Below, piece after piece: positions 17,100-25,581 of a stretch of 60,315 bases of DNA. The DNA comes from an uncultured Flavobacteriales bacterium (GTDB taxonomy: Bacteria; Bacteroidota; Bacteroidia; Flavobacteriales_G; Salibacteraceae), in assembly GCA_913062955.1 (NCBI GenBank), contig CAJXZP010000020.1, positions 1 to 60,315 of the forward strand, given 5' to 3'. The notes beneath the pieces were generated by a model, which did not search any database, was not told where the DNA came from, and worked only from the letters and a program-made list of their open reading frames with translations. Position 1 is the first letter of the stretch, and each line of letters begins with the position of its first letter. Position numbers and translations under genes: made by a program.

Positions 17100-17804
17100 T
17101 TATTCTTCTACTTCCAATTTGAATCCTACTCCATGAATATTACTGATGTTAATTTTTGAATCTTCGGCTAAATATTTTCTTAATTTAGTGATGAATACAT
17201 CCATACTACGACCTAAAAAATAATCATCGCTCCCCCAAATAATTCGAAGAATAGAATTTCGTTGCAATACTTCCCCTTTATGAATACATAAAAGACGTAA
17301 TAGAGCCGCTTCTTTTTTTGTAAGTTTTTTAGACTCATTGCCCATAACTAAGCTCTGCTCCGGATAATTGAATATGAATATACCTAGGGAATACACATCC
17401 TTTTTGTGAGAGTCGGATTGACTTCTATTTACTCGGTTGATGATGTTTTTAATCCGTAAATCTAGTTCGTCAATAGAAAATGGTTTTGTGATATAGTCAT
17501 CCGCTCCTAAGCTTAGTCCTTGAATTTTATCTTCTTCCTGTGCTCTAGCTGTTAAAAAGAAAATCGGCACTTCACTGTCTACACTTCTAATTTCTTGAGC
17601 TAGTGTGAAGCCATCTTTTTTAGGCATCATGACGTCAATCAAACAAATACTAAAACGGGAAGCATGAAACAATTCATACCCTTCAACACCGTCCTTAGCC
17701 CACACCACATGATAGCCTTTGTCTTCTAACCCTTCTTGGGTAACGAATCCTAAATTTTCGTCATCTTCTACTAGAAGAATGGATATATCTGCGTTGAAAT
17801 TCAT
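17100..17804 (-). CDS. OmpR-family response regulator
   Basis: 234 residues. The receiver domain carries the acidic pair D14-D15, phospho-acceptor D57 (CLIDVMMPKKDG) and the conserved lysine in DDYITKPF. The winged-helix output domain (about 135-230) includes LTKKEAALLRLL and a RSMDVFITKLRKYL recognition helix. It is transcribed 1 nt after its kinase, so both are made from one message. Target genes are not evident. Confidence 0.93.
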   Translation of the reverse strand: MNFNADISILLVEDDENLGFVTQEGLEDKGYHVVWAKDGVEGYELFHASRFSICLIDVMMPKKDGFTLAQEIRSVDSEVPIFFLTARAQEEDKIQGLSLGADDYITKPFSIDELDLRIKNIINRVNRSQSDSHKKDVYSLGIFIFNYPEQSLVMGNESKKLTKKEAALLRLLCIHKGEVLQRNSILRIIWGSDDYFLGRSMDVFITKLRKYLAEDSKINISNIHGVGFKLEVEE

Positions 17805-17805
17805 A

Positions 17806-19071
17806 TTAAATGCTTTTAAATGTAAGAGTAAATGAGGAGCCTTTACCTAGTTTGCTTTTTAGTGAAATAGTACCCTCATGTTTGCGGACCAAAAGATGGA
17901 CATAATTTAGACCAATTCCAAAACCTTTTACATCATGTATGTTTCCGGTGGATACACGGTAAAATTTCTCGAAAATATGAGGTTGGTTCTCTGGAGCTAT
18001 CCCTAAACCTTTGTCGGTAAATGTAATTTCTATTTTTCCGTTCGTGTTTTTTGTTGTTACAGAAACGTCCAATTCATCGGGGGAATACTTTATGGCGTTG
18101 TCTAGTAAATTACTGAAAATGTTTTTCAAGTGTTCGTCATCTCCCAAAATGGTGTGATTCTCCGCCTTTAAATCCATGTGAATTTTTCCTTTCTTGGATT
18201 CTATATTCACTTTGAAAACCTCCGTTATTTTGAATAAAAGTTGGTGCACATCAATGGGGTGTTCTTTGATGTTAACTTTTTCTTTTTCAATGGTAGCTGC
18301 TTGTAAAATTCTTTCTACTTGTCCTTGTAAACGAGTGTTTTCCGATTTAATGATTTGAACGTAACGTTTTATTCGCTCTGGCTTTTCCGTGATATTTGAT
18401 TTGTCTAAAGCCTCCGCAGCAATAGCAATGGTGGAAAGAGGTGTTTTAAATTCGTGGGTCATGTTGTTAATGAAGTCGGTTTTCATTTCATTAACTCTTC
18501 GTTGTTTTAATAGTTGTTGGATCATAAATCCGAAAAATCCAATAATGACAATTAGAATAATGGAGGAATAAATCCAAAATTCCATTTGATAAAATAGCCC
18601 GTTACTATGACCCGGGAAAAATATGCTGAAATAATGTCCTTGTTCTTTATTCCAATTGAGGTGAGGTACATGATCTGGGTTTTCTATCTTATCGTAAATG
18701 ATGTTCTTACAATAAACAACGGAATCTGAAAAGCAGTCATAAATATTGAAAATGAAGTCTTCATGGATAGAAGATTGTTCAAATTCCATTTTTAATAAAG
18801 ACTGAATAAGATAGGGATCGGATACATAATGTGTTTTTACAACAAAGAAATTTGGTTTTTTTTGAACTACAGGATTTAGGATAATAGAACTATCTCCATC
18901 CGCTTTTTGAAGATGATCTAGAGTGGTTAAAAGTACTTGATTAACCTCGTAAGAAAACTGGTTCTGTTCGAGCTGATATGCCTTCCTTACCCAAGAAACT
19001 TGAGTAATAATAAGGCCAATTAGCAGTAGTGTAGCCACACTAATAATATAACGAAAGTAGTTCCTGTTCAT
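17806..19071 (-). CDS. Membrane sensor histidine kinase
   Basis: 421 residues with membrane segments at 8-26 and 164-186 enclosing a periplasmic domain of about 135 residues, then a HisKA dimerisation helix with phospho-acceptor H206 (NMTHEFKTPL). The HATPase domain has N-box LLDNAIKYSP, G1 DKGLGI and G2 GFGIGLNYV. The periplasmic part has no recognisable named fold. Together with the regulator at 17100 it forms a classical two-component system; the signal is unknown. Confidence 0.93.
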   Translation of the reverse strand: MNRNYFRYIISVATLLLIGLIITQVSWVRKAYQLEQNQFSYEVNQVLLTTLDHLQKADGDSSIILNPVVQKKPNFFVVKTHYVSDPYLIQSLLKMEFEQSSIHEDFIFNIYDCFSDSVVYCKNIIYDKIENPDHVPHLNWNKEQGHYFSIFFPGHSNGLFYQMEFWIYSSIILIVIIGFFGFMIQQLLKQRRVNEMKTDFINNMTHEFKTPLSTIAIAAEALDKSNITEKPERIKRYVQIIKSENTRLQGQVERILQAATIEKEKVNIKEHPIDVHQLLFKITEVFKVNIESKKGKIHMDLKAENHTILGDDEHLKNIFSNLLDNAIKYSPDELDVSVTTKNTNGKIEITFTDKGLGIAPENQPHIFEKFYRVSTGNIHDVKGFGIGLNYVHLLVRKHEGTISLKSKLGKGSSFTLTFKSI

Positions 19072-19163
19072 TTCAAATTATCCAAAAGAATGATCTAATC
19101 CTACATAAAACATAGAAGAATAATCAAACGGATCTCGAAAGTATACAAACAGGGTTGGTTTCC

Positions 19164-19685
19164 CTATTGATTCACAAATTTTGGGAAGAATTTAGCAATT
19201 ACAGCAAATATTACCCCGTAAACAATGGATAGGAATACCAATGAGGTGATGGTAATTACGGATAAATTTCCAGGGACATAAATCAGTTCTGCAAACGAGT
19301 TGAAATTATCTAAGGCCGCTCTAATGGTTTCATCTGTTTGACCAGTGTCTGTAAGAGCTTGCATTATGTCGTGTCTACGATTAGACAAAAACATTTCTAA
19401 GAAATGAGGATGAATCCACTTGTAAAAAATATAAGTGAAAAACCCATAGCCTAATGCAAACATGGAACCTCCCTGAGCACCTCCTTTAAAATCCATAGTG
19501 AAATCAAATTCTTCCTTGGTGTTTTGTCGCTGAGAGTAAATTCCATAGTAGGTAGAAAGGATGGTTAAAAAGGATAAATATGCCCAAGTATGCGTCCAAT
19601 CAATTTGAAAGGTTTCAAAAACTAATCTAAAAATGATTCCAATTAAGATAAAGCCTAAAAACGTATAATAATTCCCTTTTGTCAT
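19164..19685 (-). CDS. DUF4199-like membrane protein
   Basis: 173 residues with four membrane segments (about 7-22, 30-48, 70-90, 140-165) and a soluble loop of about 45 residues between the third and fourth. The pattern (a first hairpin, a middle pair with GGxxF and a long acidic loop, a final helix) matches DUF4199 proteins, which are confined to Bacteroidota and of unknown function. It stands alone, separated from its neighbours by more than 90 bp on each side. Confidence 0.65.
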   Translation of the reverse strand: MTKGNYYTFLGFILIGIIFRLVFETFQIDWTHTWAYLSFLTILSTYYGIYSQRQNTKEEFDFTMDFKGGAQGGSMFALGYGFFTYIFYKWIHPHFLEMFLSNRRHDIMQALTDTGQTDETIRAALDNFNSFAELIYVPGNLSVITITSLVFLSIVYGVIFAVIAKFFPKFVNQ

Positions 19686-19823
19686 GTGGCAATAGTAGGT
19701 ATTTTAAACGGGTGATTAGGGTTAAAGGAACAAAAAAAAGAGTTGATTTGACGGTAAAATCACGGTAAACCGTGAGGAGGTGAACTTAGAAATCCCTATT
19801 TATTTGTGGCAAACTTTGTAAGC

Positions 19824-20015
19824 ATGCATTCCTTTAATAAAAATATAACGACTGAAAGACTGACCATGATTTTGGTAATCTTATTAATTATTGGGTATGG
19901 AATCCAATTTTTGAATAGTCGGATTCAAATTGGAAATACCGCTCTTTTTATGGATTTGGGTTTGACCATACTTATGATCACGGCTATTAGTAATGTGTGG
20001 ATTGAAAAAAATTAA
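19824..20015 (+). CDS. Small two-helix membrane protein
   Basis: 63 residues from the ATG at 19824 (MHSFNKNITTERLTM), with two membrane segments (about 15-32 and 40-57). A GTG 18 bp upstream would add six residues but lies close to the promoter region. Its last four bases overlap those of the convergent lipoprotein gene. No family recognised. Confidence 0.6.
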   Translation: MHSFNKNITTERLTMILVILLIIGYGIQFLNSRIQIGNTALFMDLGLTILMITAISNVWIEKN

Positions 20016-20506
20016 TACGAGTAAATTAATTTCTCTTCCCAGTTAGTTAGTCGAATAACCAATTTCGGGTATCCTTCGGTTTGAATTTGTTTTAAGTCAA
20101 ATCGTAAATTTTGTTGAACAATACTTCTACAAGCATCTTCATTTCCCTCATGTTTCAAGCTTAAGTTAATTAAGCTTGAAACCGCTGGTTCCGAATTTTT
20201 TTGTTCTTGATAAGCATTATTGAAAAGCATTTCAAATTCATGCTCTTTACAACCGCCACTGTAAGAAACCTCCAGCCATAATTTATCATTCTTTATGTAA
20301 GCATGAAGTATGGAATAAGGATCTCCTAGATCTTTCATGTGGTGCATCGGGTCTATTGAAATGGGTAAGATGGATGTAGAATCACGAGGTTCATCCACGG
20401 TTAACTCTATTGTAGAAGCGGATTTAGCCGAAGGACTCTCTATGATTTTTTTTGAGGTACAGGAAATCACGGAAAATCCAAAGAATACTAAGAATAGGTT
20501 TTTCAT
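20012..20506 (-). CDS. Hypothetical lipoprotein
   Basis: 164 residues with signal and lipobox SVISC (Cys16), a low-complexity linker rich in serine and threonine (17-45), and a compact C-terminal domain of about 110 residues containing the cysteine pair C81 and C120 and the motif YSGGCKEHEFE. The GGCKEHxF pattern occurs in small Bacteroidota lipoproteins of unknown role. It is 7 bp downstream of uvrB and on the same strand, so probably cotranscribed. Confidence 0.7.
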   Translation of the reverse strand: MKNLFLVFFGFSVISCTSKKIIESPSAKSASTIELTVDEPRDSTSILPISIDPMHHMKDLGDPYSILHAYIKNDKLWLEVSYSGGCKEHEFEMLFNNAYQEQKNSEPAVSSLINLSLKHEGNEDACRSIVQQNLRFDLKQIQTEGYPKLVIRLTNWEEKLIYSY

Positions 20507-20513
20507 AATTATT

Positions 20514-22547
20514 TTACTTTTCCATTTCCGCCAAGAGGCTTTGGTATTGTTTCATTTCATCACGTAATCTAGCGGCTTCAATAAAGTCTAGCGCTTTAGA
20601 AGCCTTCAACATTTGTCCTTTTGATTTAGAAATGGCTTTTTCTAATTGTGAATGAGTCATGTATTGTACTACAGGATCAGCCGCCAATGAAACTCTTTCA
20701 TTTTCCGTATAGGCATGAGCTTCGGCAGTAGTAGGTTGGTAACTAGCCACGGCAGTTTGATTCATGATTGAATTAACCGAACGTTTAATTTGTGTCGGGG
20801 TTATTCCGTGTTTTTCGTTATACGCTAGTTGCTTTTCTCTACGGTTATTGGTAGTGTCAATGGTCCGTTGCATAGAGCCCGTAATTTTATCGGCATACAT
20901 TATCACACGTCCTTTTACGTTACGAGCAGCTCTACCTGCCGTTTGGGTCATGGAGGTTTCGGAACGTAAGAAGCCTTCTTTGTCGGCATCCAAAATAGCC
21001 ACTAAACTTACTTCGGGTAAATCCAACCCTTCTCTAAGTAAGTTAATCCCTACCAAAACATCAAACTTACCTAATCGTAAATCACGTAATATTTCGACCC
21101 GCTCAAGGGTATCTACTTCACTATGAATATATCGGCACTTCACATTGTTCTTTATGAGGTACTTGGTGAGCTCTTCACTCATTCGTTTGGTCAGTGTCGT
21201 AACCAATACTCGTTCTTCTGTGTTCTGACGCAGTCTAATTTCTTCAAGTAGATCATCCACTTGTGTGCCTACCGGTCTGATTTCAATAATCGGGTCAATT
21301 AAACCTGTTGGACGAATGACTTGTTCTACGTAAACACCTTCTGTTTTTTGTAATTCATAATCTGCCGGAGTAGCACTGACGTAAATGGTTTGATTTTGAA
21401 TGTTTTCAAATTCGGCAAACGTCAATGGTCGGTTATCCATCGCTGAAGGCAAACGGAAACCGTACTCTACTAAATTCATTTTTCGGGAACGATCACCTCC
21501 ATACATGGCTCTTACCTGCGATGTGGTAACGTGACTTTCATCTATCATCATTAAATAATCATCCGGAAAGTAATCCAATAAACAGAAGGGTCTTGAACCC
21601 GGGTCCCTTCCATCAAAATAGCGAGAGTAATTTTCAATTCCGGAACAATATCCTAATTCCCGAATCATTTCCAAATCATAGTTCACTCGTTCTTCCAAAC
21701 GTTGAGCTTCAATATTCATTCCGTTATCTTTGAAATAGGCCACTTGTTTATTCATGTCCTCCGCAATAGCAATTTGGGAAGATTGAATCGTGTCTTTGGA
21801 TGTCACGAATATGTTAGCCGGGAAAATTCGGATATCTTCAAATGCCTCAATTCGATCTCCAGATACGGGATTCATTAAATGAATTTCTTCGATTTCATCT
21901 CCCCAAAAAATAATTTTATAGGCATAATCCGAATACGCAGGAAAAATATCTACGGAGTCCCCAATTACTCTAAAGTTTCCACGTTCAAAATCCGCAGTGG
22001 TTCTCGAGTATAAAGCATCTACCAAACGATGTAATACTTTATTTCTACTTATGGTTTGACCTACCTTTAACTCAATGATATTGGCATTGAAATCTTTCGG
22101 GTTTCCAATACCGTAAATGCAGGAAACCGAAGAAATAATTATAACATCTCTTCGCCCAGAAAGTAGGGCGGAAGTAGCCGATAAACGTAGTTTTTCTATC
22201 TCATCGTTAATAGATAAATCCTTCTCAATATACGTTCCCGAGGTAGGTATATAGGCTTCGGGTTGATAGTAATCGTAATAACTTACAAAATACTCTACCG
22301 CATTTTCTGGGAAAAACTGTTTGAATTCGCCATACAATTGGGCGGCCAAAGTTTTATTATGACATAAAACCAATGTAGGTCGTCCTGTTTCTTGAATAAC
22401 GTTGGCCATGGTAAAGGTTTTACCGGAACCGGTAACCCCTAATAATACTTGACTTTTGTCTCCGTTATTCACCCCTTCTACCAACTGTGCTATGGCTTGT
22501 GGTTGATCGCCCGTAGGCTTAAATTCTGATGTGAGTTTAAATTCCAA
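20514..22547 (-). CDS. uvrB: UvrB, excinuclease ABC subunit B
   Basis: 677 residues, the standard size. Walker A GVTGSGKT at 37-44, the damage-probing hairpin [15 protein letters not shown] (near 88-102), helicase motifs IDESHVT and [11 protein letters not shown], and a C-terminal UVR motif (about 635-670) that contacts UvrC. UvrB loads with UvrA at distorted DNA and prepares the dual incision in nucleotide excision repair. It is followed directly by the lipoprotein gene at 20012. Confidence 0.98.
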   Translation of the reverse strand: MEFKLTSEFKPTGDQPQAIAQLVEGVNNGDKSQVLLGVTGSGKTFTMANVIQETGRPTLVLCHNKTLAAQLYGEFKQFFPENAVEYFVSYYDYYQPEAYIPTSGTYIEKDLSINDEIEKLRLSATSALLSGRRDVIIISSVSCIYGIGNPKDFNANIIELKVGQTISRNKVLHRLVDALYSRTTADFERGNFRVIGDSVDIFPAYSDYAYKIIFWGDEIEEIHLMNPVSGDRIEAFEDIRIFPANIFVTSKDTIQSSQIAIAEDMNKQVAYFKDNGMNIEAQRLEERVNYDLEMIRELGYCSGIENYSRYFDGRDPGSRPFCLLDYFPDDYLMMIDESHVTTSQVRAMYGGDRSRKMNLVEYGFRLPSAMDNRPLTFAEFENIQNQTIYVSATPADYELQKTEGVYVEQVIRPTGLIDPIIEIRPVGTQVDDLLEEIRLRQNTEERVLVTTLTKRMSEELTKYLIKNNVKCRYIHSEVDTLERVEILRDLRLGKFDVLVGINLLREGLDLPEVSLVAILDADKEGFLRSETSMTQTAGRAARNVKGRVIMYADKITGSMQRTIDTTNNRREKQLAYNEKHGITPTQIKRSVNSIMNQTAVASYQPTTAEAHAYTENERVSLAADPVVQYMTHSQLEKAISKSKGQMLKASKALDFIEAARLRDEMKQYQSLLAEMEK

Positions 22548-22630
22548 ATCCTAATATTTTGGGTGGTAAATTTACGGAATAAATAGGTGGCAGAAAGAAG
22601 GTCTTTTGTCCAAATATTGGGCAATAAAAA

Positions 22631-22650
22631 AGCGAATGTTTCGATTCGCT
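22631..22650 (-). terminator. Terminator of the YebC-family gene
   Basis: AGCGAAT-N6-ATTCGCT stem with a run of A on the plus strand just before it, giving a U-tract on the minus transcript. It lies 21 bp beyond the stop codon at 22672. Confidence 0.85.
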
Positions 22651-22671
22651 TTTCTAATTTTTTTAGGGTGG

Positions 22672-23406
22672 TTAACCCATGGTATGATACACGTTCATTA
22701 CGTCATCATCCTCTTCTAATTTCTCCAATAGTTTATCTACTTCGGCTTCGTCCTCTTCCGATAGCTTAGTGGTTGTCGTTGGAATTCGTTCGTAACCCGA
22801 TTCTGAAATTTCAAATTTTCTTTCCTCTAATGCTTTTTGAATGGTGCCAAAGCTTTCAAAAGGTCCGTAAATCATTATGGTGGAAGTTTGGTCTTCCGCA
22901 CCTTCTTCCGGCTCTTCTTCAAATAATTCATCAATTCCAGCGTCAATAAGCTCGAATTCCAATTCTTCGGGGTCTAATTCTCCCTTTGGGATTTTGAAAT
23001 GGCATTTACGTTCAAACATGAATTCAACCGATCCGGTTGTCCCCATATTTCCGCCCCCCTTCGAGAAAGCAGATCGTACACTCGCTACTGTTCGGTTGTT
23101 GTTGTCTGTGGCCGTTTCAATCATTATAGCTACTCCATGAGGTCCGTAACCTTCAAAGGTTCCTTCTTTGTAATCAGACGTGTCTTTATCCTTGGCTTTT
23201 TTAATGGCACGTTCCACAATTTCTTTAGGCATGTTGGCCGCCTTCGCATTTTGCATTACCGCACGTAACTTGGCATTGGAATCAGGTTCTGTTCCACCTT
23301 CTTTAATGGCCATTACTATGTCTTTTCCAATTCTTGAAAAAGTTTTAGCCATTTTTGACCAACGTTTTAATTTACGTCCTTTTCTTAATTCAAATGCTCT
23401 TCCCAT
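22672..23406 (-). CDS. YebC/PmpR family DNA-binding or translation-associated protein
   Basis: 244 residues from the ATG at 23406 (MGRAFELRKGRKLKRWSKMA), the conserved start of the family; an upstream in-frame ATG would add 29 residues without homology. Key blocks: AKTFSRIGKDI, RAVMQNAKAANMPKEIVERA and the AIMIETATDNNNRTVA strand. Members are described as transcriptional regulators, and some relatives as ribosome-associated translation factors. The domain set is complete; which role applies cannot be told from sequence. Confidence 0.9.
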   Translation of the reverse strand: MGRAFELRKGRKLKRWSKMAKTFSRIGKDIVMAIKEGGTEPDSNAKLRAVMQNAKAANMPKEIVERAIKKAKDKDTSDYKEGTFEGYGPHGVAIMIETATDNNNRTVASVRSAFSKGGGNMGTTGSVEFMFERKCHFKIPKGELDPEELEFELIDAGIDELFEEEPEEGAEDQTSTIMIYGPFESFGTIQKALEERKFEISESGYERIPTTTTKLSEEDEAEVDKLLEKLEEDDDVMNVYHTMG

Positions 23407-23578
23407 TTCGCTGTTTTTTTCCTTTAAGCGAATGTAGTGAAAATTATCTTTTTTGAGGGTCTTAAATGGCGTTGAAATGAATATCAAAGTCAAATTTAAA
23501 TTGGAGTGGTAGATGTTTGAATTGCTTAGGTTTCCTATAGATAAGTTGGTTATGGTATGCGTAATCAGAATATTCGAG

Positions 23579-23631
23579 TTGTATACGTGAAATAGATTAC
23601 TACATTTGTAGTACTAAAACTACAGATGTGG
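23579..23631 (+). promoter_or_regulatory. Promoter and twin BlaI-type operators
   Basis: TTG (23579-23581), 19 nt, then TACATTTG (23601-23608): an exact promoter match. The -7 box lies inside the palindrome CTACA-TT-TGTAG (23600-23611). A second copy, CTACA-GA-TGTGG (23620-23631, one mismatch), lies 20 bp downstream and covers the GTG start codon. TACA-N2-TGTA is the core recognised by BlaI/MecI repressors in Gram-positive bacteria. Binding would block the promoter directly, so autoregulation is predicted. Confidence 0.75.
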
Positions 23632-24014
23632 AATTGAAACAGTTAAATAAATCGGAACTTCAAATTATGGAGTATTTGTGGAAATTGGAAAAAGGGTTTA
23701 TGAAAGAAATTGTATCTCAATTTCCTGAACCTAAACCTGCGTATACCACCATTTCAACATTGATTACTAGGATGTGCGCAAAGGATTATGTGGGTTTTGA
23801 AAAATTAGGTAGAGATAAACATTACTATCCTATATTAAAAAAGAACACCTATTTTTCGAGTCAATTGAAATCTATGATTTCGCATTTTTTTAATGATTCC
23901 ACGACTCAATTTGCCTCTTTTTTCACGAAAGAAACAGATTTAACTCTAGACGAATTGGAAGCCCTCCAGAAAATGGTTGGTCAACAAATTAAGGATAAAA
24001 ATACGGTGAAATAA
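23628..24014 (+). CDS. BlaI/MecI/CopY-type transcriptional repressor
   Basis: 128 residues from a GTG start. It has a winged-helix domain (residues 4-75: LNKSELQIMEYLWKLEKG, then PAYTTISTLITRM as recognition helix) and a C-terminal dimerisation helix. These repressors are cleaved or released when a BlaR1-type membrane peptidase senses a signal. The next gene starts on the last base of this stop codon and encodes such a peptidase. No other start is in frame nearby. Confidence 0.9.
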   Translation: MELKQLNKSELQIMEYLWKLEKGFMKEIVSQFPEPKPAYTTISTLITRMCAKDYVGFEKLGRDKHYYPILKKNTYFSSQLKSMISHFFNDSTTQFASFFTKETDLTLDELEALQKMVGQQIKDKNTVK

Positions 24015-25456
24015 TGGGTGATCATGTACTTTTTTCCATAATGACTTTGGGTTTCTCTTATTGTATTTACCACTGGATATTAAAACCTGGAACCACTTTT
24101 AAACTAAATCGTTTTTTTCTTTTGGGTACATTGGTCGTGAGCCTTTTGGGGCCATTTACTGAATTTGAAAGGGCTTTTGACTTTCCTCTTGAACCTTCTT
24201 TTCAAGCGGTAAAGGGGCTTGCCCAAAGTTCCGTGATTGAAGATAGTTGGGAGGGACCAGTTGTAGAGGGAGCAAACAACGAATCAAACCTTCATCTGGT
24301 TTACCCAATTATTAGATGGTTATATATGTTAGTGACCACTATATTAGTTATTCGATTCTTATTTAATCTTTGGAAAGTGATTTCCGGATTTAAACGGAAT
24401 GCGCTTAAAGTGAGTGGTTTGCGTTTGGTGTTGCTGGAAAGAGAGACTTCGCCTTTTAGTTTTTTTAATTTCTTGTTTGTTAATAAGGGAAGTTATGAAA
24501 AGGATGGGGTTTCGCAGGCTGTTCTTACCCATGAAAAGGCTCATTTTGAACAGTACCACTCGATGGATGTTATGGTTACTGAGATTCTAATTTGTTTCTT
24601 TTGGTTCAACCCTTTTATTTGGAAATACAAACAGGCTATTTCTGAAAATCATGAGTATTTAGCCGATGACTTTGTGGTGAAGTATGGAACCAATCTAGAT
24701 ACATATGTCCAAGAAATTATTGAATCCAGCCAATCTGTAAGGCATGCCGTTTTAGGGAGTGGTTTTAGTTATGTACAAACCAAAAATAGACTTAATATGT
24801 TATATAAAAGCAAAAACAACCCGTTTACCAAAATCTCAAAATTAGTGGGCATTTCTCTTTTTATGGGAGGCTTTATTATTCTTAGTGCTTTTGAGTATAC
24901 GGATAATTCGGCTCCATTAATTGTGGTAATTGACGTGGGCCATGGGGGTAAGGATCCTGGAGCAATGCATGATGGTGTAAATGAAAAGGAAATAACTCTT
25001 GGAATTGCCAATAGATTGACAGCCATGAGTTCGAATACTAAAGTGAAAATTATTCAAACGAGATCGACTGATAAATTTCTATTACTTAACGAACGTGTCG
25101 AATATATAAATTTTATAAACCCGGACTTATTAATTAGTTTACATGTGAAAACTTCGGAGAATATTACGGATAGCGGTTTGGAAGCATTTTATTTTACGGG
25201 TGACTTTGCGAAGGAATCAGAGAAATATTGCCAGGTTTTTGTAGATGGGTATTTGAATGAGAATTACAATTCATCTCTTGTTAAGAGGGCTAATTTTTTT
25301 ATTTTAAAAAACAGTCACTGCCCGGGAGTATTGTTGGAACTAGGTTATTTGAGTAACACTGAGGAATTAGAAATGATGCGTGATGCAATGGGGCAACAAA
25401 AAATTGCGGAAGGAATATTTAAAGGGCTTTTGGAGATCCAGGGAAGTAGGAAGTAG
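24014..25456 (+). CDS. M56 (BlaR1-like) membrane peptidase fused to N-acetylmuramoyl-L-alanine amidase
   Basis: 480 residues. The N-terminal half is an M56 peptidase with membrane segments near 5-22, 34-47, 97-118, 187-203 and 278-292, zinc motif HEKAH (173-177) and E214 (ENHEYLADDF). After the last helix comes an Amidase_3 domain (about 302-475) with all four expected residues: H310 (VIDVGHGG), E324 (VNEKEITL), H377 (LISLHVK) and E442 (LLELGYLSN). In BlaR1 this outside position holds the beta-lactam sensor. Here a wall-cutting zinc amidase occupies it, so the protein could link wall status to repressor cleavage, or simply anchor an amidase. It is cotranscribed with the repressor upstream. 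Confidence 0.9.
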   Translation: MGDHVLFSIMTLGFSYCIYHWILKPGTTFKLNRFFLLGTLVVSLLGPFTEFERAFDFPLEPSFQAVKGLAQSSVIEDSWEGPVVEGANNESNLHLVYPIIRWLYMLVTTILVIRFLFNLWKVISGFKRNALKVSGLRLVLLERETSPFSFFNFLFVNKGSYEKDGVSQAVLTHEKAHFEQYHSMDVMVTEILICFFWFNPFIWKYKQAISENHEYLADDFVVKYGTNLDTYVQEIIESSQSVRHAVLGSGFSYVQTKNRLNMLYKSKNNPFTKISKLVGISLFMGGFIILSAFEYTDNSAPLIVVIDVGHGGKDPGAMHDGVNEKEITLGIANRLTAMSSNTKVKIIQTRSTDKFLLLNERVEYINFINPDLLISLHVKTSENITDSGLEAFYFTGDFAKESEKYCQVFVDGYLNENYNSSLVKRANFFILKNSHCPGVLLELGYLSNTEELEMMRDAMGQQKIAEGIFKGLLEIQGSRK

Positions 25457-25463
25457 GGAAAAA

Positions 25464-25576
25464 ATCGTTGCGTGAGGGATAGCAGTGGTTACCCCGCAAT
25501 GAGGAACGATTGAGGAGTAGTAGCGTATAGCCCGACCTAGGAATTAGGATATCCTAATTCTTAGGGCACGTCCAAA
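25464..25576. repeat. Flavobacterial-type intergenic repeat element with palindromic end
   Basis: The gap after the M56 gene contains ATCGTTGCGTGAGGGATAG (25466-25484), CCCGCAATGAGGAACGA, GAGGAGTAGTAGCG and AGCCCGACC in order, a block resembling REP-like elements recalled from other Flavobacteriia intergenic regions. It is not coding. It ends in the exact 20-bp palindrome GAATTAGGATATCCTAATTC (25541-25560), extended by CCTA/TAGG to 25536-25565, which could also stop transcription between the convergent genes. Confidence 0.6.
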
Positions 25577-25581
25577 TTAAT

